64,000 nt of DNA, from positions 1 to 64,000 of the forward strand of contig JAQGMR010000066.1 of the NCBI GenBank assembly GCA_028292265.1, written 5' to 3'. The first letter of the stretch is position 1; each line of letters starts with the position of its first letter. The notes under the pieces are model-generated. The model made no database searches, was not told the DNA's origin, and saw only the letters and a list, made by a program, of their open reading frames with translations. This DNA comes from Herminiimonas sp. Lineage in GTDB: Bacteria > Pseudomonadota > Gammaproteobacteria > Burkholderiales > Burkholderiaceae_D. The position numbers were made by a program, and so were the translations under genes. Positions 52,869-62,359 of the stretch are shown here, piece after piece.

Positions 52869-55571
52869 TCACGACGATTGGCGAAGCGCAAGACGAAGCT
52901 GCATCGTTCCCTCGCCTGGAATTGGCTTAATGTCAAAACCGAAGCGGGTCATCATGCGGAGCATGTGCGAATTGTAGGCAAGGACTTCACCGACCAGTTC
53001 ACCGGTGCCATGACTGCGGGAGTAATCGATCAGACGTTTCATCAAGAGTGGCCCAAGTCCGCGGCCCTTCAGGTCGGAGCGCACAACGACAGCGAATTCC
53101 GCCCGCTCGTTGTCGGGATCCGAGATAGCCCGCGCCACGCCCAGCGTTTCCGACTCGCCGTCGGCGCGCTTGCGGGTAGCAATGAACGCCATCTCCCGGT
53201 CGTAGTCGATTTGCGTAAATCGCATCAATTGAGCCGGCTGCAGTTCGCGCATGCCGGTAAACATGCGCAAGCGGACGTCTTCCGGATCAAGCGCTGCAAA
53301 AAACGCGATATGCGCTTCCCCGTCCTCCGGCTTGATGGGGCGCAGCAACAGCGGCTGTCCATCCCATTCGATCCACTGTTCAAGCTCAACCGGATAGGGC
53401 CGAATCGCGAGCCGGTCCAGGCCGCTGGCGTCTGGCCCGCACGCCGCAATCTTGATCCTGGCGTCAAGTGCCAGCACACCGCGACTGTCGGCAAGCAGTG
53501 GGTTGATATCGAGCTCGATAATTTCGGGCATGTCGATGGCGAGTTGCGCCACCTGCACCAGCACGCGGCATATTGCGTCAATGTCGGCCGGCGGCCTGCC
53601 GCGATATCCTCCCAACAGCCGCGCCACGCGCGTCCTGGAGACCATGTCGCGTGCCAGCACCATGTTCAACGGTGGCAAGCCGATCGCATGGTCGGCGGTC
53701 AGTTCAACCGCAATGCCGCCGGCGCCAAACAGGATGACGGGGCCGAACACCGGGTCCGTGGTCAGTCCAACAATGAGTTCCTGCGCTTCCGGCCGACGCG
53801 CCATGGCTTGCACCGCAAATCCCTCGAGCCTGGCGTCAGGACGCATGCGCGATACGCGCCGATTCATGCCTTCGGCCGCCTCCCGCACCGCCTCGACAGA
53901 CTCGATGTCGAGTGCGACGCCACCGACATCGGTCTTGTGAGAAATGTCAGGCGAAAGAACCTTGATCGCAACCGGAAAGCCGATCTCCGGAGCGACGCGA
54001 ACCGCCTCCTCCACCGACGAGACAATCCGGGTTTCTACAACCGGAATGCCGAAGGCTGCCAGCACCACCTTCGACTCGGGCTCGGAAAGCAAGTCGCGGC
54101 CGTCGGCCAGTGCCGACTGAATCACCTTCTTTACCGTCGCCCTGGACGCTGCCGGGTCCGGCACGAGGTCGACATGATTCGCCGGCGGCACTTGCATCAG
54201 CAGTTGCTGATTGCGCCGGTATTGCACAATCTGCATAAAGCCACGCACCGCTTCTTCCGGCGTGTCGAAGGTGGGAATGCCGGCTTGCGCAAATAGCTGG
54301 CGCGCCTGCGCTACCGCGTCACCGCCGAGCCAGCAAGCCAGGATATTGCGCGACGCCGCTTTCGCCAGCGGCACAATCGCATTGGCGATGTCGACGCTCG
54401 GCACAATCGCAGTTGGGGCATGGATGAACAGGATCGCATCGGCTTGCGGATCTTTCAGCAGCACCTCGAGCGATTGCACATAGCGCTCGGCCGGAGCATC
54501 GCCAATGATGTCGACCGGATTGCCGTGCGACCAGGTCGCAGGGAGCAATTGGTCCAGCTGACCGAGCGTCTCCTTTGACAGTGTGGCCAGCTTGCCGCCG
54601 TCACATATAAGCGCGTCGGTTGCCATGACGCCCGGGCCACCGCCATTGGTCATGATGGCCAGTCGTTCCCCGCCTGCAGGATGCGCGTGCGCCAGCGTTT
54701 CGACTGCGCCAAACAGGTCTTCGGTGGTCAGCACCCGCAGCATGCCGGCCCGGCGTATGGCGGCGTCGTAGACATCGTCAGACCCGGCCAGCGCGCCAGT
54801 ATGCGAGGCAGCCGCTTTTGCGCCTTCTGGCGCCCGGCCGGATTTGACGATCAGGGTGGGCTTGCTGCGAGCCGCCGCGCGGGCGGCCGACATGAATTTG
54901 CGCGCATGCCGGATATCTTCGACATACAGCAGGATGGCGCGCGTTTCGATGTCACTCGCAAGAAAATCGAGCACATCGCCGAAGTCCACGTCGGCGCTTT
55001 CGCCCAGCGAAACGAAGCGCGAAAATCCGATGCCACGCGACTTGGCCCAGTCCAGCACCCCCGTCACGAGCGCCCCGGACTGCGAGACAAACGCGATGCC
55101 GCCAGGCAGAGCACCCGTATGGGCGAAGCTCGCATTGAGTCCAATGCCGGGCACCAGCAAGCCGACGCAATTCGGGCCGAGGATGCGCAACAGCCAGGGG
55201 TTGGCTTCATCCAGCATGGCCTGCTTCACGGTGCGGCCAGTGTCGTCGTAGCGCGCGCCAAGGCCAGCTGTCAATACGATGGCAGCACGGGTGCCACGCA
55301 TGCCAAGCTCACGGATAATGGCCGGTACGGTGGCTGGCGGCGTGCAGATCACGGCAAGCTCTGGCGTTTCTGGCAAGCTCGTCACGTCCGGCCAGCACCG
55401 CAGGCCTGCCAGTTCAGCGTGTTTGGGATTGACGGGAAAGATGGCGCCCTTGAAGCCGCCCTCGTTCAAGTTGCGCAGTACGGTCGCGCCGACGCTGTGG
55501 GGCCGTTGTGATGCGCCGATCAGGGCAACCGATCGTGGCGCAAACATCTGCTGCAGGTTTCTTATGCTCAT
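52869..55571 (-). CDS. PatZ-like GNAT acetyltransferase with ADP-forming acyl-CoA synthetase domains
   Basis: This 900-residue protein has a CoA-binding domain (1-130, PRSVALIGASQRPHSVGATVL), a ligase domain with the phospho-His loop ASHTGALAGSD near 255, and an ATP-grasp domain (about 480-700, GFPVAIKVLSPDISHKTDVGG). The C-terminal GNAT domain is at about 725-895 (AEFAVVVRSDLKGRGLGPLLM). This is the layout of the protein lysine acetyltransferases Pat/PatZ/YfiQ, where the synthetase part is usually inactive. The phospho-His loop is kept here, so remaining ligase activity cannot be excluded. It lies between hemN and a universal stress gene, with an FNR box upstream. Confidence 0.88.
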   Translation of the reverse strand: MSIRNLQQMFAPRSVALIGASQRPHSVGATVLRNLNEGGFKGAIFPVNPKHAELAGLRCWPDVTSLPETPELAVICTPPATVPAIIRELGMRGTRAAIVLTAGLGARYDDTGRTVKQAMLDEANPWLLRILGPNCVGLLVPGIGLNASFAHTGALPGGIAFVSQSGALVTGVLDWAKSRGIGFSRFVSLGESADVDFGDVLDFLASDIETRAILLYVEDIRHARKFMSAARAAARSKPTLIVKSGRAPEGAKAAASHTGALAGSDDVYDAAIRRAGMLRVLTTEDLFGAVETLAHAHPAGGERLAIMTNGGGPGVMATDALICDGGKLATLSKETLGQLDQLLPATWSHGNPVDIIGDAPAERYVQSLEVLLKDPQADAILFIHAPTAIVPSVDIANAIVPLAKAASRNILACWLGGDAVAQARQLFAQAGIPTFDTPEEAVRGFMQIVQYRRNQQLLMQVPPANHVDLVPDPAASRATVKKVIQSALADGRDLLSEPESKVVLAAFGIPVVETRIVSSVEEAVRVAPEIGFPVAIKVLSPDISHKTDVGGVALDIESVEAVREAAEGMNRRVSRMRPDARLEGFAVQAMARRPEAQELIVGLTTDPVFGPVILFGAGGIAVELTADHAIGLPPLNMVLARDMVSRTRVARLLGGYRGRPPADIDAICRVLVQVAQLAIDMPEIIELDINPLLADSRGVLALDARIKIAACGPDASGLDRLAIRPYPVELEQWIEWDGQPLLLRPIKPEDGEAHIAFFAALDPEDVRLRMFTGMRELQPAQLMRFTQIDYDREMAFIATRKRADGESETLGVARAISDPDNERAEFAVVVRSDLKGRGLGPLLMKRLIDYSRSHGTGELVGEVLAYNSHMLRMMTRFGFDIKPIPGEGTMQLRLALRQSS

Positions 55572-55670
55572 TCAATAATCCGGATGGCGCCATGCCCATG
55601 CCCGAGCGAATGCGGCCGTGAGCGAAGTCTGGCAATGCGCTCCATGCTGAAGCCCGTCTGTCTGGAGCGC

Positions 55671-55684
55671 TTGATGTGCATCAA
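55671..55684. promoter_or_regulatory. FNR box between divergent genes
   Basis: TTGATGTGCATCAA is a perfect consensus box. At the class II distance there is a weak TACAGG on the right and a weak CAGCAT on the left. Start codons lie about 112 bases to the right and 107 to the left, so it may serve the stress gene, the acetyltransferase gene or both. Confidence 0.8.
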
Positions 55685-55789
55685 ATCTGCCAAAACGATA
55701 CCTCGAGTACAGGGTTTCCCGTGCCTTAGTATCGGATGCATGCGGCCCGGCATCTCGTAAGTGGCCATTCCAATTTCAGGGAAAAAATC

Positions 55790-56626
55790 GTGACCTATAA
55801 AACCATACTCGTGCATGTCGATCATTCGCGGCATGCTGAAGCGCGCATCCGGATCGCCGCACAAATCGCCATCACGGAAAATGCGCATCTGATCGGCGCC
55901 GCCATGACCGGCGTCTCTCGCTACGTGTATGAAGACGGCGTCAACCTTTCCGAGACCGTGATCGCTGGCCAGATCAAGCACTTCTACCAGCGTGCGGAGA
56001 AATCGCTGGCGCAGTTCGACGCTATCGCCAACAGCCTTGGCGTGCTGTCCTTCGAGCGGCGGTTGGTCACCGATGAACCGGAGGGTGGTCTGGCGCTGCA
56101 GGCGCGCTATGCCGATCTGGTGGTGGTCAGCCAGCCGGACATGGATGAGGCCGATTCAAGCATTCTCTCGGGGCTTCCAGAGTACGTAATGCTCAACTCC
56201 GTGCGACCGGTACTGGTGATCCCCTATGCGGGCCAGTTCGATCGCATTGGCAAGCGGCCACTCATTGCGTGGGACGGCAGCATGGAGGCAACGCGGGCCG
56301 TCGCCAATGCCATTCCCATGCTCAAGCGTGCCGACAATGTCACCGTCGCGGTCTTCAATCCCGTACTGCACCACGACATGCACGGCCAGGAGCCTGGCGC
56401 CGACATCGCGCTCTACCTCGCTCGTCACAACATCAAGGTCGAGGTTGCGCGCCTGAAGACCAGGCTGGATACAGGCAATGCCTTGCTCTCGCTCGCCGCT
56501 GACCTGCATACCGACATGATCGTCATGGGCGGCTACGGTCACTCGCGCTTCCGCGAAGTTTTGCTGGGCGGCGTTACGCTGACTGTGCTGAAAACCATGA
56601 CGTCGCCGGTGCTGATGTCGCATTAG
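55790..56626 (+). CDS. Tandem universal stress protein (UspA family)
   Basis: This 278-residue cytosolic protein has two Usp domains (1-140 and 150-278). The first starts TYKTILVHVDHSRHAEARI. The second ends with the ATP-binding signature MIVMGGYGHSRFREVLLGGVTLTVL. The start is the GTG at 55790 with AGGGAAA upstream; an ATG 18 codons earlier lacks a site and adds residues foreign to the fold. The FNR box 112 bases upstream suggests induction at low oxygen, as known for stress proteins near cbb3 loci in other bacteria. Confidence 0.88.
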   Translation: MTYKTILVHVDHSRHAEARIRIAAQIAITENAHLIGAAMTGVSRYVYEDGVNLSETVIAGQIKHFYQRAEKSLAQFDAIANSLGVLSFERRLVTDEPEGGLALQARYADLVVVSQPDMDEADSSILSGLPEYVMLNSVRPVLVIPYAGQFDRIGKRPLIAWDGSMEATRAVANAIPMLKRADNVTVAVFNPVLHHDMHGQEPGADIALYLARHNIKVEVARLKTRLDTGNALLSLAADLHTDMIVMGGYGHSRFREVLLGGVTLTVLKTMTSPVLMSH

Positions 56627-56789
56627 CCCCAAGCCGCTCGACGCGCGGGCATCGACTGCGAACATGCGTGGCGATCGCGCGCATGTCAGCAGGTTGGCCA
56701 CCACGGAAACAGTATCTGCCAGCGGCGTCGCGTCGTTACCTGGCGCCGCCCCAAGCCTGCCGGCTAGATAAAGTCGGGCCACAGGTCAA

Positions 56790-57548
56790 TCAGTCAGACT
56801 GGCGGGTAGCGCGCCTGGCCGCCCACAATTTGTGCAAGCTTATCTGCCGCACCTGCGCCTTGCTGGCGTCGATGTGGGACCGAACTAGTGCGACGGCGTC
56901 GTCGCCCCTGCACTCCATGATTGCCTGAAGTATCGCGGCATGTTCCTCGCATGTGCGCTGGCATCGCATGTCACTGGAGAAGTCAAGACGGCGCAGCATG
57001 CGGATGCGGTCCGTTACCTCACCGTGCACCCGCGCCATTTCGGGATTGCCGGCCACGCGCACCAGCGTAGAGTGAAACTGCTCGTCCAGATCCGGCAGGT
57101 CAACGCGCTGTGCCGCGCCGGGAGGCGGTACCAGCCAGAGTGCTTCCAGAGTACCGAGCCCAGCCAGGGGGCCTTCCCTGCGCGGCTGCGACGCAAGGAC
57201 GACGCAGAGCCTCCGCACCGCCGTTGTTTCCAAAACCAGGCGCAAGTCGTAGAGATGCTCGAACTGTTCAAAGTCGATTGTCTTGACCATCCAGCCGCTA
57301 CGCAACTGCACTTCAAGGAAACCTTCCCGCAACAATCGCGACAAGGCGTCGCGTACCGGCGTGCGGGACATGCCGAGGCGCGCGGCGATTTCCGACTCCG
57401 AGAAGCGGTCGCCAGGCAGCATGCGGAATTCGAAGATGTCGCGCTTGAGTTCGGTATAGGCGGAGTCGGCCAACGATGCGGGCGTAAGCTTTGCCACGGC
57501 GGGCGAAGCCGATGGCCTCGCGGGCAAGGGCATGCGCGCTACGCTCAC
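56790..57548 (-). CDS. FadR-type GntR regulator of the ureide operon
   Basis: This 252-residue regulator has a winged helix-turn-helix at about 25-90 ([42 protein letters not shown]) and an FCD domain at about 100-235 ([45 protein letters not shown]). The start is the GTG at 57548, sharing GTGA with the stop of the preceding AtzH-like gene and preceded by GGAGAAGG. It is the last gene of the allophanate/carboxybiuret run and probably controls it. Confidence 0.82.
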   Translation of the reverse strand: MSVARMPLPARPSASPAVAKLTPASLADSAYTELKRDIFEFRMLPGDRFSESEIAARLGMSRTPVRDALSRLLREGFLEVQLRSGWMVKTIDFEQFEHLYDLRLVLETTAVRRLCVVLASQPRREGPLAGLGTLEALWLVPPPGAAQRVDLPDLDEQFHSTLVRVAGNPEMARVHGEVTDRIRMLRRLDFSSDMRCQRTCEEHAAILQAIMECRGDDAVALVRSHIDASKAQVRQISLHKLWAARRATRQSD

Positions 57549-57925
57549 TGCGCCTTCTCCATCAGGCTGACATGTGCGGCGACGATCCGCCAGCCTTCCG
57601 GCATGCGGACCCATGTATGACTTTGCCGGCCGGGCCTGCTGCCAGGCCGTGCAAATTCCATGTTTGCGGTCGCACTGTTTTCGCCATAGGTGGTGATGAC
57701 GACTCGCACTACGTCGCGACCCAGACCGGTCGGCGAGCGGCCGGCACGGTAAGCGCAGATTGCGTCATGGCCATACAAATTTTCCCCAGCGCCATAGCGC
57801 AGGGTCTGCGGCGAATCCCAGAACAATTCGTCGAGCACGGCGACGTCGTTCGAGGTCAGTGCCTTTTCATATCGCTCGAATGCGGCAGTCACTTCTGCGA
57901 CGACATCGGGCCGGTTGATTTCCAT
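57545..57925 (-). CDS. atzH: AtzH/HpxZ-like protein (DUF3225, NTF2 fold)
   Basis: This 126-residue protein has the SnoaL/NTF2-like fold. Family marks are [42 protein letters not shown] and IAYRAGR-like [25 protein letters not shown], with the end [19 protein letters not shown]. Homologues always travel with AtzE-type amidases in oxalurate or cyanuric-acid gene sets. The exact role is uncertain; helper or minor amidase-pathway enzyme functions have been proposed. It lies 55 bases after atzE. Confidence 0.82.
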   Translation of the reverse strand: MEINRPDVVAEVTAAFERYEKALTSNDVAVLDELFWDSPQTLRYGAGENLYGHDAICAYRAGRSPTGLGRDVVRVVITTYGENSATANMEFARPGSRPGRQSHTWVRMPEGWRIVAAHVSLMEKAQ

Positions 57926-57980
57926 GCATGCGTCCTTTCAATGTTTTAAATGGCTTGTAGCGAAGGTCTGCTGCGAAGCC

Positions 57981-59408
57981 TTACTGCGAGGGCATGCTGC
58001 GAGAGCCCGTTGCAAAGGCTTTTTGCCCGGGCGTGCGGCATTTCGCGACATCGGCGGCTTCCAGCAGGCGTCCGGCAGCGAGGCAAATGTCTTCCCGCCA
58101 CGGCGCAGCAATCAACTGTACGCCGATCGGCAAGCCTTCCGCCCCTTCGGTATCCCACACCGGAACGGCGCACACTGGCAGGCCGACACAGGATATCGGC
58201 TGGGTCAGCAAGCCCATGCTGGCGCGTGCCGGGTAGCGACGACCATTGATGAGCAGTTCCTCCGTGCCAATCAGCGGCGCCGTGACCGGCGTGGACGGTG
58301 CAATCAACAGGTCGTAGTCGCGGAACAGTGTCATCACCTGGCGCAGCGCCTGCTCTCGCACCCGCTGGGCCTGCACAACCCATGACGCGGGAATCAGACT
58401 CCCGGCAACCAGACGGTCGCGGGACAGCGGTTCATATTCGTCGTAACGCGTCACCAGGCGGGCGCGATGCAGCGCCCCGCCTTCCGATCCGGTTACCATG
58501 AACGCGGCGGCGCGGGCCTGTTCCGCGCTGGCCCATTCGACCGTGACGGTGGCGCCGAGCGCTTGCGCGACACGCCGCACCGCGTCTTGCGCGGCGGGGC
58601 CGGCGCAGTCCTTGAACCAGCCGCCGAGCACGGCGATACGCTTGCCGAAAACCGCGTGCGCGCCGCCTGGCAGCGGCCCTGTGGCGCGCTGTGCGTTGCC
58701 CTTTTCCGATTTTCCCGGCGTCATCAACGCATCGTAGACCAGGGCAAGGTCCCCGACGCTGGCCGCGAACGGACCTAGATGGTCCAGGCTGGTGACGAAG
58801 GGATAGGTGCCGCGGCTCGGCAGCCTGCCATAGGTTGGCTTCAAGCCGAAAATTCCGCACAGCGAGGATGGCACCCGGATCGAGCCATTGGTGTCCGAGC
58901 CGAGCGTAATCGGCACTAGCCCGGCTGCGACGGCGGCCGCCGATCCGCCGGACGAACCGCCGGCTATGCGGCGCGTATCGTGTGGGTTCTTCGTCGCGCC
59001 GTAATGCGTGTTTTCAGTGGTGAAACCATAGGCATGCTCGTCCATGTTGAGCATGCCCACCAGCACCGCGCCGGCCGCGCGCATCCGCGATACCAGAAGC
59101 GCATCCGCCGATGCCGGGGGATTGGCGCTGTTCACCTTTCCGCCTGAAAGCGTCACCTCGTCCTCAACGTCGAACAGATTCTTCACCGCATAGGGCACGC
59201 CAGCCAGCGCGGGCAGTGGTGCGCCGGCTGCGCGCAAGGCGTCAATTGCCGCTGCTTCCTGCCGCGCTCGCGCCAGTGTCAGTGTGGTGAAGCAGTTGAT
59301 CTCGCCGTCCAGCTTTTCAATGCGCGCGGCAGCCTGTTCCAGCACCTGCACGGCGGTCACTTCGCCTTCCGCTATGCGCTTCGCAATTTGCACTGCGCCC
59401 ACCGTCAT
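57981..59408 (-). CDS. atzE: 1-carboxybiuret hydrolase subunit AtzE-like amidase
   Basis: This 475-residue amidase-signature enzyme has the Ser-Ser-Lys triad: Lys76 in PYAVKNLFDV, the GGSSGGS motif at 150-156 and the nucleophile Ser near 176 in GSDTNGSIRVP. AtzE with the small subunit AtzG removes ammonia from 1-carboxybiuret, giving a dicarboxylate that decays to allophanate. Its ATG shares ATGA with the stop of the AtzG-like gene, which supports that identity over a generic amidase. Close homologues act on oxalurate-related ureides. Confidence 0.85.
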   Translation of the reverse strand: MTVGAVQIAKRIAEGEVTAVQVLEQAAARIEKLDGEINCFTTLTLARARQEAAAIDALRAAGAPLPALAGVPYAVKNLFDVEDEVTLSGGKVNSANPPASADALLVSRMRAAGAVLVGMLNMDEHAYGFTTENTHYGATKNPHDTRRIAGGSSGGSAAAVAAGLVPITLGSDTNGSIRVPSSLCGIFGLKPTYGRLPSRGTYPFVTSLDHLGPFAASVGDLALVYDALMTPGKSEKGNAQRATGPLPGGAHAVFGKRIAVLGGWFKDCAGPAAQDAVRRVAQALGATVTVEWASAEQARAAAFMVTGSEGGALHRARLVTRYDEYEPLSRDRLVAGSLIPASWVVQAQRVREQALRQVMTLFRDYDLLIAPSTPVTAPLIGTEELLINGRRYPARASMGLLTQPISCVGLPVCAVPVWDTEGAEGLPIGVQLIAAPWREDICLAAGRLLEAADVAKCRTPGQKAFATGSRSMPSQ

Positions 59409-59587
59409 GGCCGGAACACCGGCGCTGGCTCGGCTTCCAGCGGTGGCTCGACATCAAGAAGGACTTGGGCCAGCGCTTCAATACGCTCGAACTGGGTGAC
59501 GATATCCGCAGTTCGCGCCGGATTGAAGTCGTAACCCTGCAGCGCCAGGGCGGCGCGGACATAATTTTCCAGCTTCTGGTCCGCCAT
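59405..59587 (-). CDS. atzG: AtzG-like small subunit (DUF4089)
   Basis: A 60-residue helical protein reads YVRAALALQGYDFNPARTADIVTQFERI, the AtzG/DUF4089 pattern. It binds AtzE as a GatC-like partner and is needed for its activity. The ATG at 59587 shares one base with the stop of the ABC ATPase gene (TGATG), and its end overlaps atzE in ATGA. Confidence 0.85.
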   Translation of the reverse strand: MADQKLENYVRAALALQGYDFNPARTADIVTQFERIEALAQVLLDVEPPLEAEPAPVFRP

Positions 59588-60405
59588 CACCGCCTCACTT
59601 CACGCTGGAACACGGCAAGACTGTGTTTGCGCGTTTCGATAAAGCCAGCAGAGGACAGCGTCTCGAGCGTGCGTGGGCGTGCTTCGCGGTAGTCCAAAAT
59701 TTCCGCAATGCGCGTGGGCCGTTTGGTCAGCAGTAGCACCTGGTCCGCGAGGTAGACAGCTTCTTCCAGATCGTGCGACACGAGCATCATGGTGGTGCCC
59801 GTCTGCATGAAAACCTCCTGCAGCTTTTCACGAATGAAAAGCGTCATCTCGAAATCTAGCGCAGAGAACGGTTCATCGAGAAACAGCACTTCAGGTTTTG
59901 GCGCGAGTGCACGCATGATGGAGGCGGTCTGCTGCTGGCCTCCGGACAATTCGTAGGGATAGCGCTTCAGGTCGAACTTTACGTCGAACGATGCGACCAG
60001 TTCTTCCATCCTGCGCGAAATATCATGCGTGCTCCATTTCGCCAGCTTCAGCGGATAGGCGATGTTGTCGATGGTGCGCAGCCATGGAAAAAGCGCCTCG
60101 CGATAATTCTGGAACACATAGCCAATGCGGGTCTGCGCCAGCGATTTGCCGTCGAACAGGATTTCGCCAGAGTCAAAAGGCACCAACCCGGCGATCATGT
60201 TGATGAGGGTCGATTTGCCGCAGCCATTCGGGCCGAAGATGGAAACGATGCAATGCTTCGGCACGTCCAGGTCGAAGTTTTCATAGAGAGGCCAGCCAGC
60301 GAAATACTTGGTCAGCCCCCGAATCGTGATGTGGGTGCCGGCTGGGCCAGCGACGAAGGGTGCTACCGGTGGCTCGAGTGCCACCATTGCATTCAAGGGA
60401 CGCAT
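59587..60405 (-). CDS. ABC transporter ATPase, nitrate/taurine type
   Basis: This 272-residue ATPase has Walker A GPNGCGKST, Q-loop VFQNYREALFPWL, signature LSGGQQQTASIMRAL, Walker B VLFLDEPFSALD and switch His MLVSHDLEEAVYLAD. It belongs to the family that drives uptake of nitrate, taurine, sulfonates and small nitrogen compounds. The ATG at 60405 follows GGGAG and lies one base after the permease stop. With the permease and binding protein it probably imports the ureide used by AtzE and AtzF. Confidence 0.9.
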   Translation of the reverse strand: MRPLNAMVALEPPVAPFVAGPAGTHITIRGLTKYFAGWPLYENFDLDVPKHCIVSIFGPNGCGKSTLINMIAGLVPFDSGEILFDGKSLAQTRIGYVFQNYREALFPWLRTIDNIAYPLKLAKWSTHDISRRMEELVASFDVKFDLKRYPYELSGGQQQTASIMRALAPKPEVLFLDEPFSALDFEMTLFIREKLQEVFMQTGTTMMLVSHDLEEAVYLADQVLLLTKRPTRIAEILDYREARPRTLETLSSAGFIETRKHSLAVFQREVRR

Positions 60406-60406
60406 G

Positions 60407-61240
60407 CTATCTCCCGCTCCAGTGGACGATCCGTCTTTCAAGCAGCAGAAAGATAATGTTCAATGCATAGCCGAGCGCGCCTGCGGCAAGGATCGCGGCA
60501 TACATGCTCTTTACGTTAAGCACCTGCTGCGCGTCGATGATCCGGTGACCCAAGCCGCTCTCGGAACCGATGAACATCTCGGCCACGATGACGATTACCA
60601 GCGCCATCGACACCGCCGAGCGCAGACCGACGAAAGTCGGCTGCAGGCTTTCCCATAACAGCACGTCCTTGAAGATCTGCCAGCGACTCGCTCCCATGAC
60701 GCGCGCCGCCATTACCCGCTGCTTGCGCGCATTGATGACGCCATAGGCACTGTTGAAGAGCGTGATGAGCAGGGCGCCGAAGGCGGCGATGGCAACCTTG
60801 TTGACGTCGGATACACCGAAGATCAGGAGGAACAGCGGTATCAGCGCCGACGAAGGCGTGGAGCGGAAAAAATCAATAAGAAATTCCACGCTCCGATAAA
60901 GCCGCTCGCTGCTGCCTAGCAGCACGCCGAGCGGCACGCCAATGACGGCCGCGATGGCGAAGGCTTCCAGGGTGCGCTGCACCGTCACCAGGAAATCCAG
61001 CAGAAGCGGCCCACCGGCCAGCCCGATGAACATGGTCTGGATAGTGGATAGCGGCGTCGGCAAAAGGACAATCTTGATAAGGCCGAAGCGCACCACCAGA
61101 TCCCACACCAGGAACAAGGCCAGCGGGCCTAGTACTGGCAGAAGGCGATCCCACGAAGGCACGCCGTTGCCACGCTTCGAGGGCGCCGCGCCATCCGCCG
61201 CGTTCCACGGCGGCGTTATTACAGAAGTTAGCTCAGCCAT
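60407..61240 (-). CDS. ABC transporter permease, nitrate/taurine type
   Basis: This 277-residue inner-membrane protein has six helices, with the first near 35-55 (LLPVLGPLALFLVWDLVV). The EAA coupling loop is ARVMGASRWQIFKDVLLWESLQPTFVGLRSA. The ATG at 61240 overlaps the stop of the binding-protein gene region and has AAGGG upstream. It forms the translocation channel for the adjoining ATPase and substrate-binding protein. Confidence 0.9.
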   Translation of the reverse strand: MAELTSVITPPWNAADGAAPSKRGNGVPSWDRLLPVLGPLALFLVWDLVVRFGLIKIVLLPTPLSTIQTMFIGLAGGPLLLDFLVTVQRTLEAFAIAAVIGVPLGVLLGSSERLYRSVEFLIDFFRSTPSSALIPLFLLIFGVSDVNKVAIAAFGALLITLFNSAYGVINARKQRVMAARVMGASRWQIFKDVLLWESLQPTFVGLRSAVSMALVIVIVAEMFIGSESGLGHRIIDAQQVLNVKSMYAAILAAGALGYALNIIFLLLERRIVHWSGR

Positions 61241-61242
61241 GA

Positions 61243-62286
61243 TCAACCCTTGTAGAGCAGCCTGTCGACCACCACGCGCTTTTCGAATATTCCCTTGTCC
61301 AGGAACAGGTCGTAGAACTTCTGGAAGTAAGCCACGTCGCTGCTCTTGAATTCGTTGTAGAGCATGTAATCGGACATTGGCACTTCGGAAGTCAGCGGGC
61401 CTTCGATTGCGGTATAGCCTTTGAGGAACGGACGCGCCTCGTTCGGCTTGGTGCGTACCAGGTCAACCCCGCGCGTATAGGCAACGATGTATTTTTTCGC
61501 CACGTCGGGATGCTTCTTGATGAATTCGGTCGTCAGGCTGGCCGCGCCGCCATGCCAGGGTGCCATCGGATCGCCCAAGATGTACTTGGCCACGACACCG
61601 GCTTCGAGCGTCCGCGTTACACCTGTCAGTCTTCCGACGGTGCCGGTCGGCTCAAGCGTATAGACGGCGTCCACCTGTCCCGCTGCTAGCGCAGCAACAT
61701 GCTGGCCTATCGGCAATTCCGTTACGGTGAAGCCGGTGGCGCCGGCCCGTTCCAGCATGACCTTGGCCAGCGTCACGTTCTGCACGCCCGGCCCGGAGCC
61801 GATGCGCTTGCCTTTCAGGTCTGCCAGCGATTTGACTGCGCTACCCTTGGGCAGGACGAATTCATCCAGCACGTATTTGGCATTGGTCGGATTGGTACAG
61901 AATATTTTGAACAGGCCGGGTTGTGCGATCTCGCCGATCGCCAGAACGGCCGACGCGGTGCCGTTGGCGCTGCCCTCAGCGCGACCCGCCAGCATGGCTT
62001 CCATTACCTGTTGTGCGCTGGCGAATTTGAGCGATTCAACATCCAGTCCCGCTTCCTTGAAATAGCCTTTTTCCAGTGCCACGAAAAAAGGCAATGCGGA
62101 GGCGACTGGCCAGAAGCCGATGCGAATCTTCGGCATGGATTGCGCGCGCACGATGGCTGGCGCGCCCAGGATGCCGACAGTCGCGCCGGCTGCCGCCGCT
62201 GCGAGCAATCGACGCCGTCCGGCGCTGAATGACGAGGGTGCCAGCGACGAGGTGGAACTGGCTTGCTTGCGTATTTTCTTGCTCAT
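61243..62286 (-). CDS. ABC transporter substrate-binding protein, SsuA/THI5-like
   Basis: This 347-residue exported protein starts at the ATG at 62286 with AGGGAT upstream. The leader contains the twin-arginine-like SAGRRRLLAAAAAGATVG with cleavage near VRAQS. The mature part is of the NMT1/THI5 type: IRIGFWPVASALPFFVALEKGYFKEAGLDVE, SLADLKGKRIGSGPG and AALAAGQVDAVYTLEPTG. It is the ligand-binding part of the transporter. Position between atzF and the permease points to a ureide, cyanurate, biuret or similar nitrogen compound; that is inference. Confidence 0.88.
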   Translation of the reverse strand: MSKKIRKQASSTSSLAPSSFSAGRRRLLAAAAAGATVGILGAPAIVRAQSMPKIRIGFWPVASALPFFVALEKGYFKEAGLDVESLKFASAQQVMEAMLAGRAEGSANGTASAVLAIGEIAQPGLFKIFCTNPTNAKYVLDEFVLPKGSAVKSLADLKGKRIGSGPGVQNVTLAKVMLERAGATGFTVTELPIGQHVAALAAGQVDAVYTLEPTGTVGRLTGVTRTLEAGVVAKYILGDPMAPWHGGAASLTTEFIKKHPDVAKKYIVAYTRGVDLVRTKPNEARPFLKGYTAIEGPLTSEVPMSDYMLYNEFKSSDVAYFQKFYDLFLDKGIFEKRVVVDRLLYKG

Positions 62287-62359
62287 GTTTTTATCCCTGG
62301 CGAAGTGAGTCGTGTGAAGCGTTGGTATTAAATCTGTCTCGGTATCCGGGTTTGCGACA

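Noticed and set aside
52788..54296. Long rightward frame of 502 codons
   Set aside because: It is antisense to the PatZ-like acetyltransferase, with Arg/His-rich shadow composition.
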